64,000 nucleotides of DNA from Gelatoporia subvermispora B (lineage: Eukaryota > Basidiomycota > Agaricomycetes > Polyporales > Gelatoporiaceae). The stretch is taken from positions 62,001-126,000 of the forward strand of contig KB445792.1 of assembly GCA_000320605.2 (NCBI GenBank), written 5' to 3'. Of this stretch, positions 32,756 through 43,569 are shown piece by piece. Every line of letters begins with the position of its first letter. The stretch's first letter is position 1. The notes under the pieces were generated by a model, which saw only the letters and a program-made list of their open reading frames with translations, made no database searches and was not told the DNA's origin. Made by a program: the position numbers and the translations under genes.

Positions 32756-33070
32756 TGGTATGTCGCGCGCACATCACTTCTGTCACAACTCAGCAGGCGT
32801 TTTTAATCTCCGCCAAGTCTCGGAGTCAGGAACGGAGACGAGACCAGAGACGAGACGATTGCAAAATTCACGCTCATCAATGGAATCTCTTCAGAATAGA
32901 AGAAATAAATATTCCATCTTCTTTTTCCTCTTCGCACGAGTATGAGCTGAGAAAATAGAAAATAGCTTTGCGTAGCACTTGTTCAGAATGGACGCGGCGT
33001 CGACGCGCCAAGTGGCCCCTTAGCGGGGTTTGAAAGGCTACGCAAACCCGCTGGGAGATTAACGCCAAGT
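32695..33070. mobile_element. 376-bp MITE-like element, 38-bp perfect TIRs, 9-bp TSD
   Basis: The ends are 38-bp perfect inverted repeats: 32695-32732 begins ACTTGGCGTTAATCTCCCAG and 33033-33070 is its exact reverse complement. Both sides are flanked by CTGGGCAAT (32686-32694 and 33071-33079), a 9-bp target-site duplication. The inside has no transposase ORF. A TIR plus 9-bp duplication is typical of Mutator-like elements, so it is probably a non-autonomous relative; family assignment is an inference. Perfect TIRs and TSD imply recent insertion. It sits in the last exon of the BTB gene. Confidence 0.9.
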
Positions 33071-33179
33071 CTGGGCAATGATCATTGCTGGCGGCGAATT
33101 ACCACACAGCGGCGCTGTCCTTGCTCTGCTGCTACAGAGCTTGATGACAAGCTCCGCGGATGAATGATTTAGGATAGGA

Positions 33180-34047
33180 AAACATATTAATGAACTTGTG
33201 CCCTCAGAACCTGTACCCTCAGACCCTCAGACACCTCCCAAATCAGAGAATATACGCGGAGACCTTCCTATTTTGTCATCGTGTGAGATTTGAGGCACAT
33301 CAAGCGCCCGTGCATAAATAAAAATTTGCGACGCGGTGGGTTCTCTTTGTGCCCTCTCTAAGCTCCCTTGAGCTATCAGTTCGTAAGCATCATGGTGCTA
33401 GCTTTTTTCCAGCGCATCGACATTTGTACATTGTGATACATCGGCAGCTGCTTATGATCAGCATGCGTAAGAAGTCATGCATCGGCAGACCCCGCCGTCC
33501 GTCTATTAGGACAGGTCGCTGTCGCTGCCTTACCGTCTCATCAACTCGCATTAGCTTGCTAGTTCTCTGCAATCGAAGGTTCATCTACTGGCAATCTGTC
33601 CCACGTACCAAGTCAAGGCTCTTCACGCTTCTACTACGTGTCGCGTCTGTTACGGTCGTGGAAAATGGACACGACTCGAGGCACCTGCCGCTGAATCTCG
33701 TCATGAAGTTCGGTGGATCACGGGTGCGCGGGTTCGTTACGTCTCTGTAGAGTTGAGCGACGTCCGCTGTCAAGGCATCCTCGCCACGTCGCTCGTAGTT
33801 TTGGGACAGACATCCGTTCGTGTACTTACCGATGTTTCTGCAGCTATGTTCTCGACAATAATAAATGGATAGATCATCCTCCTGAGCCCACAGACCCTCA
33901 GACATATATGTAAACGCCAGAGTAGAACACATCATTGACAGCAGCCAAACAGATCATCAGGTCTAAATACACAGACAGACTGGAACCCAGGATATCGAAC
34001 AGGAGTTGGTATAGGTATACAGTGGTAGCAACCAGCGTTGGAGCTGA
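33180..34047. other. Gap with no gene seen
   Basis: A 133-codon ORF at 33349-33750 has no domain, paralogue or clean splice context. A CCCTCAGACC-like motif occurs near 33205-33230 and again near 33890. Nothing else stands out. Confidence 0.4.
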
Positions 34048-35405
34048 CTATGGGCCCGAAGCCTCTGATGGTGCGTCTTCGCGACTTGGCGTCTCTGCAA
34101 TGTTCACTGGTCCTTCTGCTAGGGCAACGTCGGTCACCGGTTCTATCTGCTCCTCACTAGCGCCCTCATCGTCAGGACCGTCATCCTCACCGCTATCCCT
34201 GTTCCCTTCTGTAGCAGGGCTTGTCGCTAATTCTGGTGGAGGGCTCTCCTCCCTCGCTGGCTGAGCCGGAGCCGGAGCCGGTGGTGGACTTGATTGAGGA
34301 AGAGGTACCTTCGGGAGGGTTGGCGCCGCCATGGGATCAGCATTCGCGGGTGCGTTTGCGTTGGCTTGGTCCGATGCCAACACGCCGTGCAGAAGCCTGC
34401 GAAGCTCTTCGTTCTCTCGCTGCAGGCGCGCCAGCTCGCATTCGCGCTCGAGCGACCACTCCGCTGCGGCCAGGCGGCGCTCTGGGTCATCTTCGTCTGC
34501 GATCTCGGCATCGAGTTCAGCGGACATGTCCTGTGACTCAGAGCTTTGGGTGCCTTCAGATGGTGCAGACTCTGACAGCGAGTTCGAGGATGACGAGGAA
34601 GAGCTCGACGCGCGCTCATGCGAGAGAATGCGGGAAGAGGATGCCGACGTCAGGGCTTCACATGCGCGGACATCTTCGCCGTTCGTCTTGCGCAGCACCG
34701 CACGTAAAAGGCGTCCCAGGCGTCCCAGGCGCGCGTCGCGCGCATTGCTTTCATCGAGTGCAACGGAAAGCATCTCGGTTTCGCGCTGCACTATCGCGCT
34801 TTCGTATGCTCGCATGAGTGATAGTTCATGCTCTTGAATCTCATACTGGTCGGAGTCAGTGATACCGAACACAACTACAGGTGATGGCATACGCACCGCT
34901 CGCGTTCGGAAAGAGTTCATCACTTTCTCAAGGGCCTGCTCGTACTCCCGAATAAGCGCGTTGAGCTGCCGATTGTCGTTCTGGAGGGCTTGATTGTCGG
35001 CAATCATAGCAGTCGTCATTCGCTCCAGTTCTGCCTCGTACTGTTCTGCGTGTAGTGGCTCAGGACGATATCTGAATCGAAAGCTAAAGACCTCCATACA
35101 TACCTCTAGGCTTATCTAGGTTGAATCTGAGAGACTATGGGTATGGACAGGCGTTACTCGCGGGTTTATAACTCACCTCCTCAAGACAAAGCCCGTTTGT
35201 GAGTGTATTGCTTGAGTCTGTAGCAATCTCTTAACATGGCGACGTCAATAATTCATACATGTCTGCGAGGTACCTTGATGCCATCCGTGAGCGAGTGCAG
35301 AGAGTTGGCCATATTGCGATCATGTGTGAGTTGCTCCGAGACCTCCGTGAGTAGACTCCATATGCGTAGGATCTCCTGTTCGTTGTTGGGCTCCATGATC
35401 GCCAT
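34048..35405 (-). CDS. SIKE/FGFR1OP2-like coiled-coil protein
   Basis: Five exons on the minus strand: 35405-35274, 35217-35177, 35126-35104, 35045-34897, 34845-34048; about 380 residues (or 377 from the second ATG at 35396). The N-terminus EILRIWSLLTEVSEQL leads into GFVLRRFNLDKP. The hallmark coiled coil follows (EQYEAELERM, ALQNDNRQLNALIREYEQAL) and then EIQEHELSLMRAYE. This pattern fits the SIKE / FGFR1OP2 family, members of which associate with STRIPAK phosphatase complexes. A second coiled coil (ERECELARLQRENEELRRLL) and an acidic, Pro-rich tail complete it. The last intron (34846-34896) is 51 nt, a multiple of three with no stop, so retention would insert 17 residues silently; the spliced form fits the family better. 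Confidence 0.7.
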
Positions 35406-35772
35406 CGTGGAAGAGGTACAGGGTCGATTGTAGTATGTGTTGATTTAGACTAGTCTAGAGAGCTAGTCACGAGGGTATCTGATTCAGAGTACTAGGTCGT
35501 GGAGACGGCGAGCAGCAACGCGACGAAACCTCAGAACACAAACAGCTTTGCCAGACGCCGGACGGCGACGCGCTGTACATTGAGCGCCAAAGATTCGATC
35601 GCACGTGAACTGTCTACACGTGCTCCGGAGTCCGACGCGTCCTTGGCGATCTGTGCAACTTGCAACTCACCGCCTCAGTTCTAGTGTACTCGTGCATCTT
35701 CGGCTCCGAGTCTTCAAGCTGCAAGCTTCATTGATACTGCTCTAGTGAAAGACTGTCCGAATAGAAACTACC
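35406..35772. other. Divergent promoter region
   Basis: 367 bp between the SIKE-like gene (minus) and the SAP-domain gene (plus). No gene seen; both promoters should lie here. Confidence 0.5.
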
Positions 35773-38301
35773 ATGGCTTCTACACAGAGTTCATCTCCGC
35801 CGGCTGATCTCTCGAAACTGACTGTGCCGCAGTTGAAGGCCTTATGCAAAGAGCGCAAGATCACAGGTTATTCCAAGCTAGGAAAAAATGCTCTGCTAGA
35901 GAAATTAGGTCATGTCTTTGGTTGTGTCTCTGCTTCGCAAGAGGTTGCTGTATCTCGAGGAGCCGATGACCCTCCCACTGGAACGATACGCTCGCTATCG
36001 AGAAATGTCCCAACCGATTTAGTCACTAAAAGTTCGAAAAATACCTGCTGTGCCTCTTCAGAAATGATGGACAAAGAATCTGGTCTGCGTGCTCCGACGG
36101 GGTCTGATCAGGTCACTACAATCCCTGTGTCATCTACTACTGCGCAAACCAATGCCAGCCTGAAGGCTCACGTTCTCAGCACCGAGCACGAAGAGAAATC
36201 ATCCATACCACGGAACATGCCCCCAACATCCGAAGCACCGGGCTCTACATCTAACGACTCTATGGACCGCATACAGCCTGGTTTGCTTGGCCCTTCGAGA
36301 GGACCTATGGTCATTTCTCCTCTAGACATTGAGGACGGCACGCATACAGTGACTGCAGGATCTAAGAGATATGCCAAACCGTCGTCTGCGCAACCCTCGA
36401 AGAAATTGAAGACCTCAAAGGATACTGTCACTACTCAGACTATGCCGAAATCAACCACACCGTCAGCGAACGTCTCCAAGGTCAAGCCATCGGGCGCGTA
36501 CAAGATACCCAAACTTCCAAATCGTGCTCTACCGGATTCGACACGTCATCCGCCGACCGGTGGATTGCAACCCGTCGTACCCATCCAGGCGCCTTCAGCT
36601 GTTCAAATGGTTACGAGGACCACCACAGCAACCTCCAACCCACCCTCGAAGAAGCGCTTTAAACCACTTGTGGTCAGGAAGCCATGTGCAGATCAAGCCC
36701 AACCTCCAACCCCATCCGACAAGTCGAAGAGTATCAATACACAGACTCACAGACGACACGAGAATCCCCGTGACAAGCCTGTTCCTAGTCTACTCTGCCT
36801 GGATTTTCCTGCACCAGCACCCGTTCCTGATCTGGTGCCGATTACCTTGCCTCCTTCCCTGGCTCAGCGAAAACGTGTTCACAAGTGGGCGGTTATTCTC
36901 AGTGGGCTCTCCGATGCGGAGCGACGGCAATGTGTTCTCGTTTCCCGAATGTTCCGCTATGCAGGTACGCCTGTCGAGACTTGGAACTTACATCTCTACC
37001 CATTCGACCCGTATTGACGACCGAACGACTCCTCTTGTCACATACACCTACTCACACATGTCTCTGCAGTGTACCTCTCAGCGACCCACATTCTCACCCG
37101 GGACTACAAAGGGAGGCGTCTCGACGTCGTTCTCTCGCAATATCCGCAAGCAATGACCAACATGTGGCCGTATCTCCGCTACCGGAAGGCAGAAGCAGCG
37201 GCACGACGCGCAGTATACGAGACATCTTTCCTCGCCCGCTTCTCCTGCCGTACCGGGTTTCTCTGTCCGCTCGCCCGACCCCTCTGGGTCAGTCCGGACG
37301 ACGAGCGGCAGATAACCATCTCGCTGAGGCGTGTACAAACCAGAACACGATACCTATGCTTTCGTAACTGACATGACTCGCAGGTTCATCGTGTCTCGGA
37401 TGTGGTTCGCGCTATCTCTTGGCTCTGGCAAGTCTTCAGACGACACGGAGTGGCTCAACGCCACAGTCATTAGCGCCCAGGAAGTTGTCAAGGGCGAGAT
37501 CTGGTGTATTACTGTCGTCTCTCCTGGTCGAACTGGTAACCATTGGGAGAGCTTCTACGTCTTGCAGGCAACATGCGAAGTGGTTGGACATGCCCTACCC
37601 ACACAGAACTCTCCAGCGCCTCACGAAAATGCCGGTTTTGGTTCTTTGAAAATCCCACTCCGCGCCGACTGGTCCGCATATATCTCGCAGCGACTCAGCC
37701 GTATTTCCAACGGAGCGCAGGGTACTGTTCTGTCACACCTCAAGTGGGCGAACAATGAAGATTACGATCACGGTATCAGCAAATTATGGCTAACGCGCAT
37801 CAGCCGGGAGGGCGAACTCGGTAGAGTAAAGCATGTCGTAGCTGAGCGATACGTCCTTGCTTGCGTTGTTGGGAACAGGTTGCGTCCTTTGTCTCGAACG
37901 CCTCACCGACGTGCTGACCGGAACTGCAGCATAAGCGGGCGATGGATGACGACGACAGAGATGGCACAGGACTTCGCTGGGCTCCCGGAGCGGATTGCAC
38001 CCGTGAACACCCGAGTCAGGGAACCGGCGCTGAGCTTGTACCTCCCAGAGTAGGTCTCCCTTCAATAAAAATCCCTATTTCGCTCAAGAGCTCTCTTAGG
38101 CATCATTACATTGAGAGCATCCACTTCACTTCCAGTGGACGACCTTTACACGCTGCGCTGGCGGTCGTCCAGACTCCACATAGGGCGTACTACATCCTCC
38201 GGGACAATGGCATGCAAATCGGCTGTGAAGAAGACGGGGTAGCAGAGATATGGCAAGAGGTACTGGGTTGTGATGCCTCTGGACGCATGCTGCCTGGCTA
38301 A
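35773..38301 (+). CDS. SAP-domain protein with a large uncharacterised C-terminal region
   Basis: Five exons, 35773-36964, 37070-37328, 37384-37878, 37930-38049, 38100-38301; 755 residues. A SAP motif lies at residues ~13-47 (LSKLTVPQLKALCKERKITG ... GKNALLEKL), so DNA or chromatin binding is likely. Residues ~60-370 are Ser/Thr/Pro-rich with basic patches (SKKRFKPLVVRK). From RKRVHKWAVILSGLSDAERR to the stop the sequence looks ordered, and I recall similar C-terminal regions in other basidiomycete SAP proteins, but I know no function. Joining exon 2 to exon 3 in frame requires a GC donor (AG|GCGTGT at 37329); no GT site works. The gene converges on the capping-protein gene, with 126 bp between stops. 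Confidence 0.8.
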
Positions 38302-38427
38302 AATGAGTTGACACACACCACTCGTACATCATTGCTGCTTGTACTTCGCAAAGTCCATTCCTAGATTCTACTTTCGTAGCTGAGTTAGTTGATACACCCC
38401 TGGAGTCACTAACATGTCCATAACGTC

Positions 38428-39724
38428 TTATGCAACGCCCAGCGCGCCCTTGTTCGACGTGAGCTCTGCACCAAGCTTGTATCCTAGCACCTGTAGGATG
38501 TGTTCTGTTAATACATCTCCCTCCACGCCACAGTGTATAATATACCTTGTCCCAATCAAGCTTCGAACGCGTCATGGGCAGCGCGCGGCGTAAGCCCTTG
38601 AACGTCTTCTCACCCATCTCCGCATACGCGTCATTGAGCGCGTTCTGATACTTGCCCTCCTCAGCCTCAATCAGTGCGAGGATCTTTGACGCAGAAGACG
38701 ATGCTGATGAGGGGGTGATGGCAGGAGGGAGAGCGAGCGCAATGGCATGTATCGTCGACAGTTGGACCTAGGTAGAGTGCACTTCACAATGAGCAAGCAC
38801 AGCACAGCCGCGAAGTAGACGACGCACGTTGCCCTGCTCATAGTAATGCACGTTCACGAGGATCTTGCCCTGCAACTGCCTTTCATCCAAGTCTACGATA
38901 TACTCAGAACGCCATCTTCCGGACCTGTGCCGCGTTAGCATTCAAATGTGAGCCACGACTTCGGATCCAGAACGGTCGCACCAGTAGTTCGAGGGATTGT
39001 ACTTGTTCGCAACAATCTGGATGATGAACCGAGATATAGAACCCTCAATCGGGAACACAGACGCGACGCCGTCGTGGAAGTGCGCGACAAGGTAGGTCAA
39101 GGATGACTGTTCAAGTGCCGCTCTGGTGGCATGAATGTCAGAGCGGAGGTGCAGCTCGCAGGTGGTGCAGCTAACCGGAAAGGTTCCGATTCTGCATCTG
39201 GCTCAACCGGTTGAGGGTCCGATGTCTCCTGTAGCACACAATGAGACAATTATCTCCATGCACAGCAAACGTAACGCACGAGGCTCAGGTGGTCGAAGCG
39301 GAAACTGGTCCGCGAACGCGGGTCCCAGAATCTGTCCGACTCTTCCTCTTCCTCTCCTTCCTCTCCTGTTTTCGGCACCCTCGCTGCGCTGCTCACGATG
39401 GACTACCCGTGATATGAGCGAACAGTGTCCAGCACATGATCGAACAGACATCAGACCTGGTGCTGATGTCCCGGAACCTCCGCAGTCATGAACTGCGCGA
39501 GGTTGTACTCGCGCAGAGCTGGAAGAACGCCCTCCTGGAGCTGGTCATCATCCGAAATGATGTTGCGCACATCTGTACGGAAGGTCGGATTGTAGGCACG
39601 GGAATAAGCAAAGGCCGGGGCGAGATGAGCTAGAGGACTTGCCGTTGAGGACGTCGTTAATCTCGCCCGGCGGTGCCTGCAACAGGAACTTGGATGCAGC
39701 TTGAATGCGTTCTGTAGAGTCCAT
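38428..39724 (-). CDS. CAP1: F-actin-capping protein subunit alpha
   Basis: Eight exons on the minus strand: 39724-39643, 39572-39457, 39402-39280, 39228-39176, 39122-38982, 38924-38828, 38767-38546, 38490-38428; 298 residues. Family lines are clear: FLLQAPPGEINDVLND, YNPSNYWSGRWRSEY, GKILVNVHYYEQGN, and the C-terminal FKGLRRALPMTRSKLDWDK with LGYKLGAEL. With the beta subunit it caps actin barbed ends. The insert KTGEEGEEEEESDRFWDP is acidic. The first intron has a GC donor (AACG|GCAAGT), the commonest GC-AG form, which alone gives the DVRNIISDDDQLQEG junction. The symbol follows the yeast name of the subunit. Confidence 0.88.
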
Positions 39725-40694
39725 AGCAATAGCCCAAGTCGTGTGGAGTGTGTTCGGAGAGGACAGCAGTGTGGTGAATATCGCGGTGGCAGCCAGTAAT
39801 GGCGATCTCAACAGCCATCCGCATCCGGCGAATCAGCCGGCTGCATACAAGCGCCCGCTCTTGACCGCGGACCGTCATGTCTTTCAGTGCGAATTCACGA
39901 CACGTGTGCTGATGTCTGCCAGTACACTAGACCTCGTCGACGATTTCTACGCATAGCTTCCGACTGAGAACGCTCATAAATTCCTCCTCGTCACTGGACG
40001 TCAAGCTTCAAGCCTTACCATTGGCTCCATGTAGCTGACCAGCGTAGTATGTCTTGAGTGAATTGCGACGGCACATATCACATATCACTCATCACTTTTA
40101 AAGATCACAAGATAATGTATAAAGCAAGTCGCCTTTATGTTCTATAGCGATAGCTTCTGGAGTGGCGCTGAGTCAAGGTTGCCAGTGCCAGTGGTGTCTC
40201 GGTGCTCCTCCGACATCCGTCATTGATGCCTACTAACACCGCAATTTTGCATTCCGGTCTCGAGCTCTATCGAAATGTGACCCGTTGGTTCTGTCAAGCT
40301 CCATCTATCTTGCGAAGTGTCTTCCAAATCCGCGACATCGTCAAGTCTGACGCTTCCGACTGGTGCTTCTTTGTTCACAATATTCGTTGTGATGCAGTTG
40401 TCATACAGAGTCAGAAAGTTTGAGATGGTGTTAGGATACAAACCAGCTGTGGACCGCAGTTAGATGTAGTCCTCGCTGGATCTCGGAAGTCATGTAAAGC
40501 CCGTGCTCGGGTCACGGGTGGTTAAACGCCTACGTAGCTACCTTCCCACAGTTCACGAACTCGTTTGCTGCTTGACAGATGGAATGGAGGAGCCATGCAT
40601 ATCCGCACGACAGGCTCCACCACGGAGTATTGGTGTCGCAAAGCTGTACACGCAAGCTTGCGCAACGACCATCCACTAGTCCGCGACGTTCGAA
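39725..40694. other. Gap with no gene seen
   Basis: Almost 1 kb between the capping-protein start (minus) and the kinase start (plus). It is partly AT-rich around 40070-40140. Small ORFs on both strands near 40200-40440 are mirror frames of one another and have no support. Confidence 0.45.
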
Positions 40695-43241
40695 ATGGCT
40701 GAGATCGCTACGATAGCAGGGGTTACGATAACAGTACCAGGCATCCTCAGCGGCGCCTGGAAGATCCTCAAGGCGGCATATGACCTTTATGGAAGCGTCG
40801 ATATGCGTCGGGAGCAGATCGATATACTATTGAACCGCTGTCGCGATCTCATCTGCAACATTGCGGAACAGCTCAAGCCTGATCCAGACATTTCCGACGG
40901 GTTAAGGAGTGGGGTTGACTATACTGAATCGTAAGTGATCCGACTGAGTCTCCTCACTTGGAATATGTCCTTGACGCAGTCGCATTTAAGTGTCTGTCAG
41001 TCGGTGAAGGACATTGTGGAGACCATACAACGAAAAGGGTTTCTGTGGTGTATGGTGAATGCTGACAAGATCGATCTCAAAGTGAAGGATGCAGAGAATA
41101 GAATTGCAGACGCGTTCCGAATGTTCAACGTAAGTCGTCCTTGACTATTTGACGAGATGTAAACTCATCTCCTGCAGTTGTTTGCCGAATTCGATCGGGC
41201 AAAATTTCAAGCGCAGATGATTCGTGCTCGGGAGCAGGACCAATCTGAGCTCTCTGCACACCTGAGGCAACTCTCTGATAACGACCAAACAATATTGCGA
41301 GCCATTCAAGACCAGAGTGGTGTACACAGGAGGATGGAAGAGCTTCTCTTCTCCATATCGAAAGTAAGCAGTTACGTAAATCCGAACCTGGCTCCACTCA
41401 TGGCTTGCAGCATGTTCGCAGCTTGCGTAGAGAAAGTGACAAGCGTCCTGAGGAAGCATTCCTCCGTAGTGCAGCTGGTGCTCTTCAACGCGTATCCAAC
41501 ACAAGCGGCGATTACCTGCCTCCAGACTGGGTCATCAGTAGCCTCGAGGTAAATTTCGATGAGAACAGTACAATTGGACAAGGATCGTTCGGGCGGATCT
41601 ACAAGGGAGACTGGAACGGTGCGGTCAGTGATAAAATCATTCTCCGATTTTGACACATGTGATGCCGAGGCCATGCTATCCAGATAGTCGCGATCAAGCA
41701 AATGTACTGCGAAGATGCCCGAACACTCTGCGGCGTGGATCGTAAGGTATTGCTCATCAGCGCTTAGAGTTACTATGGCTGAGAGGTCCCAGACTATGTA
41801 CAAAGAAGTCAAGATATGGTATGGAAGACCGGTGCCAAACCTGTTCATGATTTTCATCCGATACTCACCACTATTTCCAGGTCTAACTTGCGCCATCCTC
41901 ATGTCCTAAGTCTATATGGCGCATGCTTAGAGGCTACAACGGTACGCTGGTACTTCCCGCTCCGAACATGAGAGATGACAACCTAGATTAGCCGTTTCTT
42001 GTGATGCAACACTGTCAATTCGGAAACATCTGTCATTACTTGGAAAAACACCCCGATGCCAACAGAGTCAACCTTGTGCGCAAGTCTTCAATTACATCGC
42101 GGTCTCCCACTATCAGCTGACGAATCCTGCTTGATGGGTCAGTCTTATGACGTTGTGCTCGGTTTATGTTATCTTCACGGCCGTGGTATCGTGCATTCGG
42201 ACGTCAAAGGGGTGAGTGTTATGCTGTCTCATACAACGCGCTCGATAATTAACTTAGACATAGGTCAATGTCCTCGTTAGCGACGATCAGCGTGCTCTTT
42301 TGACAGACTTCGGCCTCTCCCTCGCACTTGATGACCTCCGCAGCCGCTCAGCATTGTCGACAAACGCCAATGCACCTCGAGGCACTCTCCGCTGGATGGC
42401 ACCTGAATGTCTGGATGGAGCCCGGCCAGACAAGGCTGCCGACATATATAGCTTAGGTGTGACCATTTGGGAGGTGAGCAGCCTTTACTGTACGTAGCCA
42501 CTGGAACCCGTGACCAAGTGTCTCCAGATCTTCAGCGGCAAGATACCATTTGTAGATGTTCCCGAGCGCTCGCTACCTCGCGTAGTTGTAGACCGCCAGC
42601 AGCGTCCTGCTCGTCCTGATAGGCTTTTTGATGATGGGATCTGGGAAACTATACAGAGGTGCTGGGCTCCAGAAGCTGCATCGCGTCCTTCGGCTACGGA
42701 TGTTCAACAGTCTCTGAACCCATCAGCCGTCGCAAAGTCTCTATCGTTTGGTATGTGTGTTACGTACAGGTGAATCTCATCAATACTCTGAACTGCAACG
42801 CTATCACCAGAGCCGACTGTACCAAGTCTTCCGCTGTGGGCGACCGCGGCCGATGTTCGTGCACGAGCACGAGACCCCGACATTGGTAGCACACGCAACA
42901 CCGAGTCCGAATGGGTGAAGCTTGTTCGAACTAATTCTGCGACCTGGAAGCGCGGTAACCCGAAAGTTTACTTCGATCATGTGACTCTCCCAGGCGTGCC
43001 CACGGACAAAGCATACCAATATCGTGTCGTCAAAGGCGATCTTGACCTTGGAACTCGACCAACCTATGAACTGAACAAAGATGGATCGCAAACGATTAAC
43101 CTGCTAGAATACAACAAGGGATACGGAATACACGAGGAAACACCGATTAATGTCTTCGTTGTTGATCCGGAGGATGGCATGGAGACTCTGGTCGCCGAGT
43201 GGAAGCCAAAATCACGCAGACCTCCGAAGACGAGTGAATAG
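40695..43241 (+). CDS. TKL-like protein kinase with MLKL-like N-terminus and novel tail domain
   Basis: Twelve exons: 40695-40930, 40991-41129, 41178-41363, 41411-41623, 41684-41746, 41793-41818, 41881-41941, 41992-42075, 42143-42211, 42264-42473, 42528-42750, 42811-43241; 646 residues. Residues ~1-190 are helical (ILKAAYDLYGSVDMRREQID, then DLKVKDAENRIADAFRMFN) and resemble the four-helix-bundle-plus-brace region of MLKL-like proteins. The kinase domain has IGQGSFGRIYKG, VAIK, a KEVKIWSNLRH helix, IVHSDVKGVN, TDFGLS and WMAPECL. HRD is HSD, but Asp and Asn are kept, so activity is possible. The last ~145 residues form an unrecognised domain (WKRGNPKVYFDHVTLPGVP, LNKDGSQTINL, INVFVVDPED). Exon 2 uses the acceptor TTTAAG to keep frame. 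A cell-death or allorecognition role is an inference from MLKL-like proteins. Confidence 0.78.
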
Positions 43242-43569
43242 TGGAAATGATGTCGATGGCCCTGGTTAGACACAATCATTCAATCTCTATTGTTGCAGAT
43301 CGTGATCTCTGTTCAGTCAGCCTCAAGATGTTCATAGAACATACAGACTATTATGTGCACATGTACATGTGTCTCGGAAACGGTAGAACTCATGTATGAA
43401 GTTCAATTTGCGTGTCTCAAAGAAGACTAGGAAGCCTGCACGCTCCCGTGGCGGCGAGCGTAATCACCAGCCTCCAGTTTGGTAGAGGCTCAACGCGAAG
43501 CACGTGGTTGTATACGGAGTGTTGGCGCGCCCCTGCAAGCCCTGCGGCGGCAAGTATGTATATCTTGTT
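43242..43569. other. Gap between kinase copies
   Basis: No coding remnant of the N-terminal or P-loop part of the second kinase copy is recognisable here, so that half has been lost or never duplicated. Confidence 0.4.

Noticed and set aside
33349..33750. 133-codon ORF after the BTB gene
   Set aside because: No domain, paralogue, start context or splice support; basic composition typical of chance ORFs.
34221..34817. Plus-strand ORF of 198 codons
   Set aside because: Shadow of the SIKE-like gene on the other strand.
37419..37758. Alternative frames in exon 3 of the SAP-domain gene
   Set aside because: They look protein-like for short stretches but need introns of about 31-49 nt and hit stops; the main frame is open for 495 nt and joins both neighbours.
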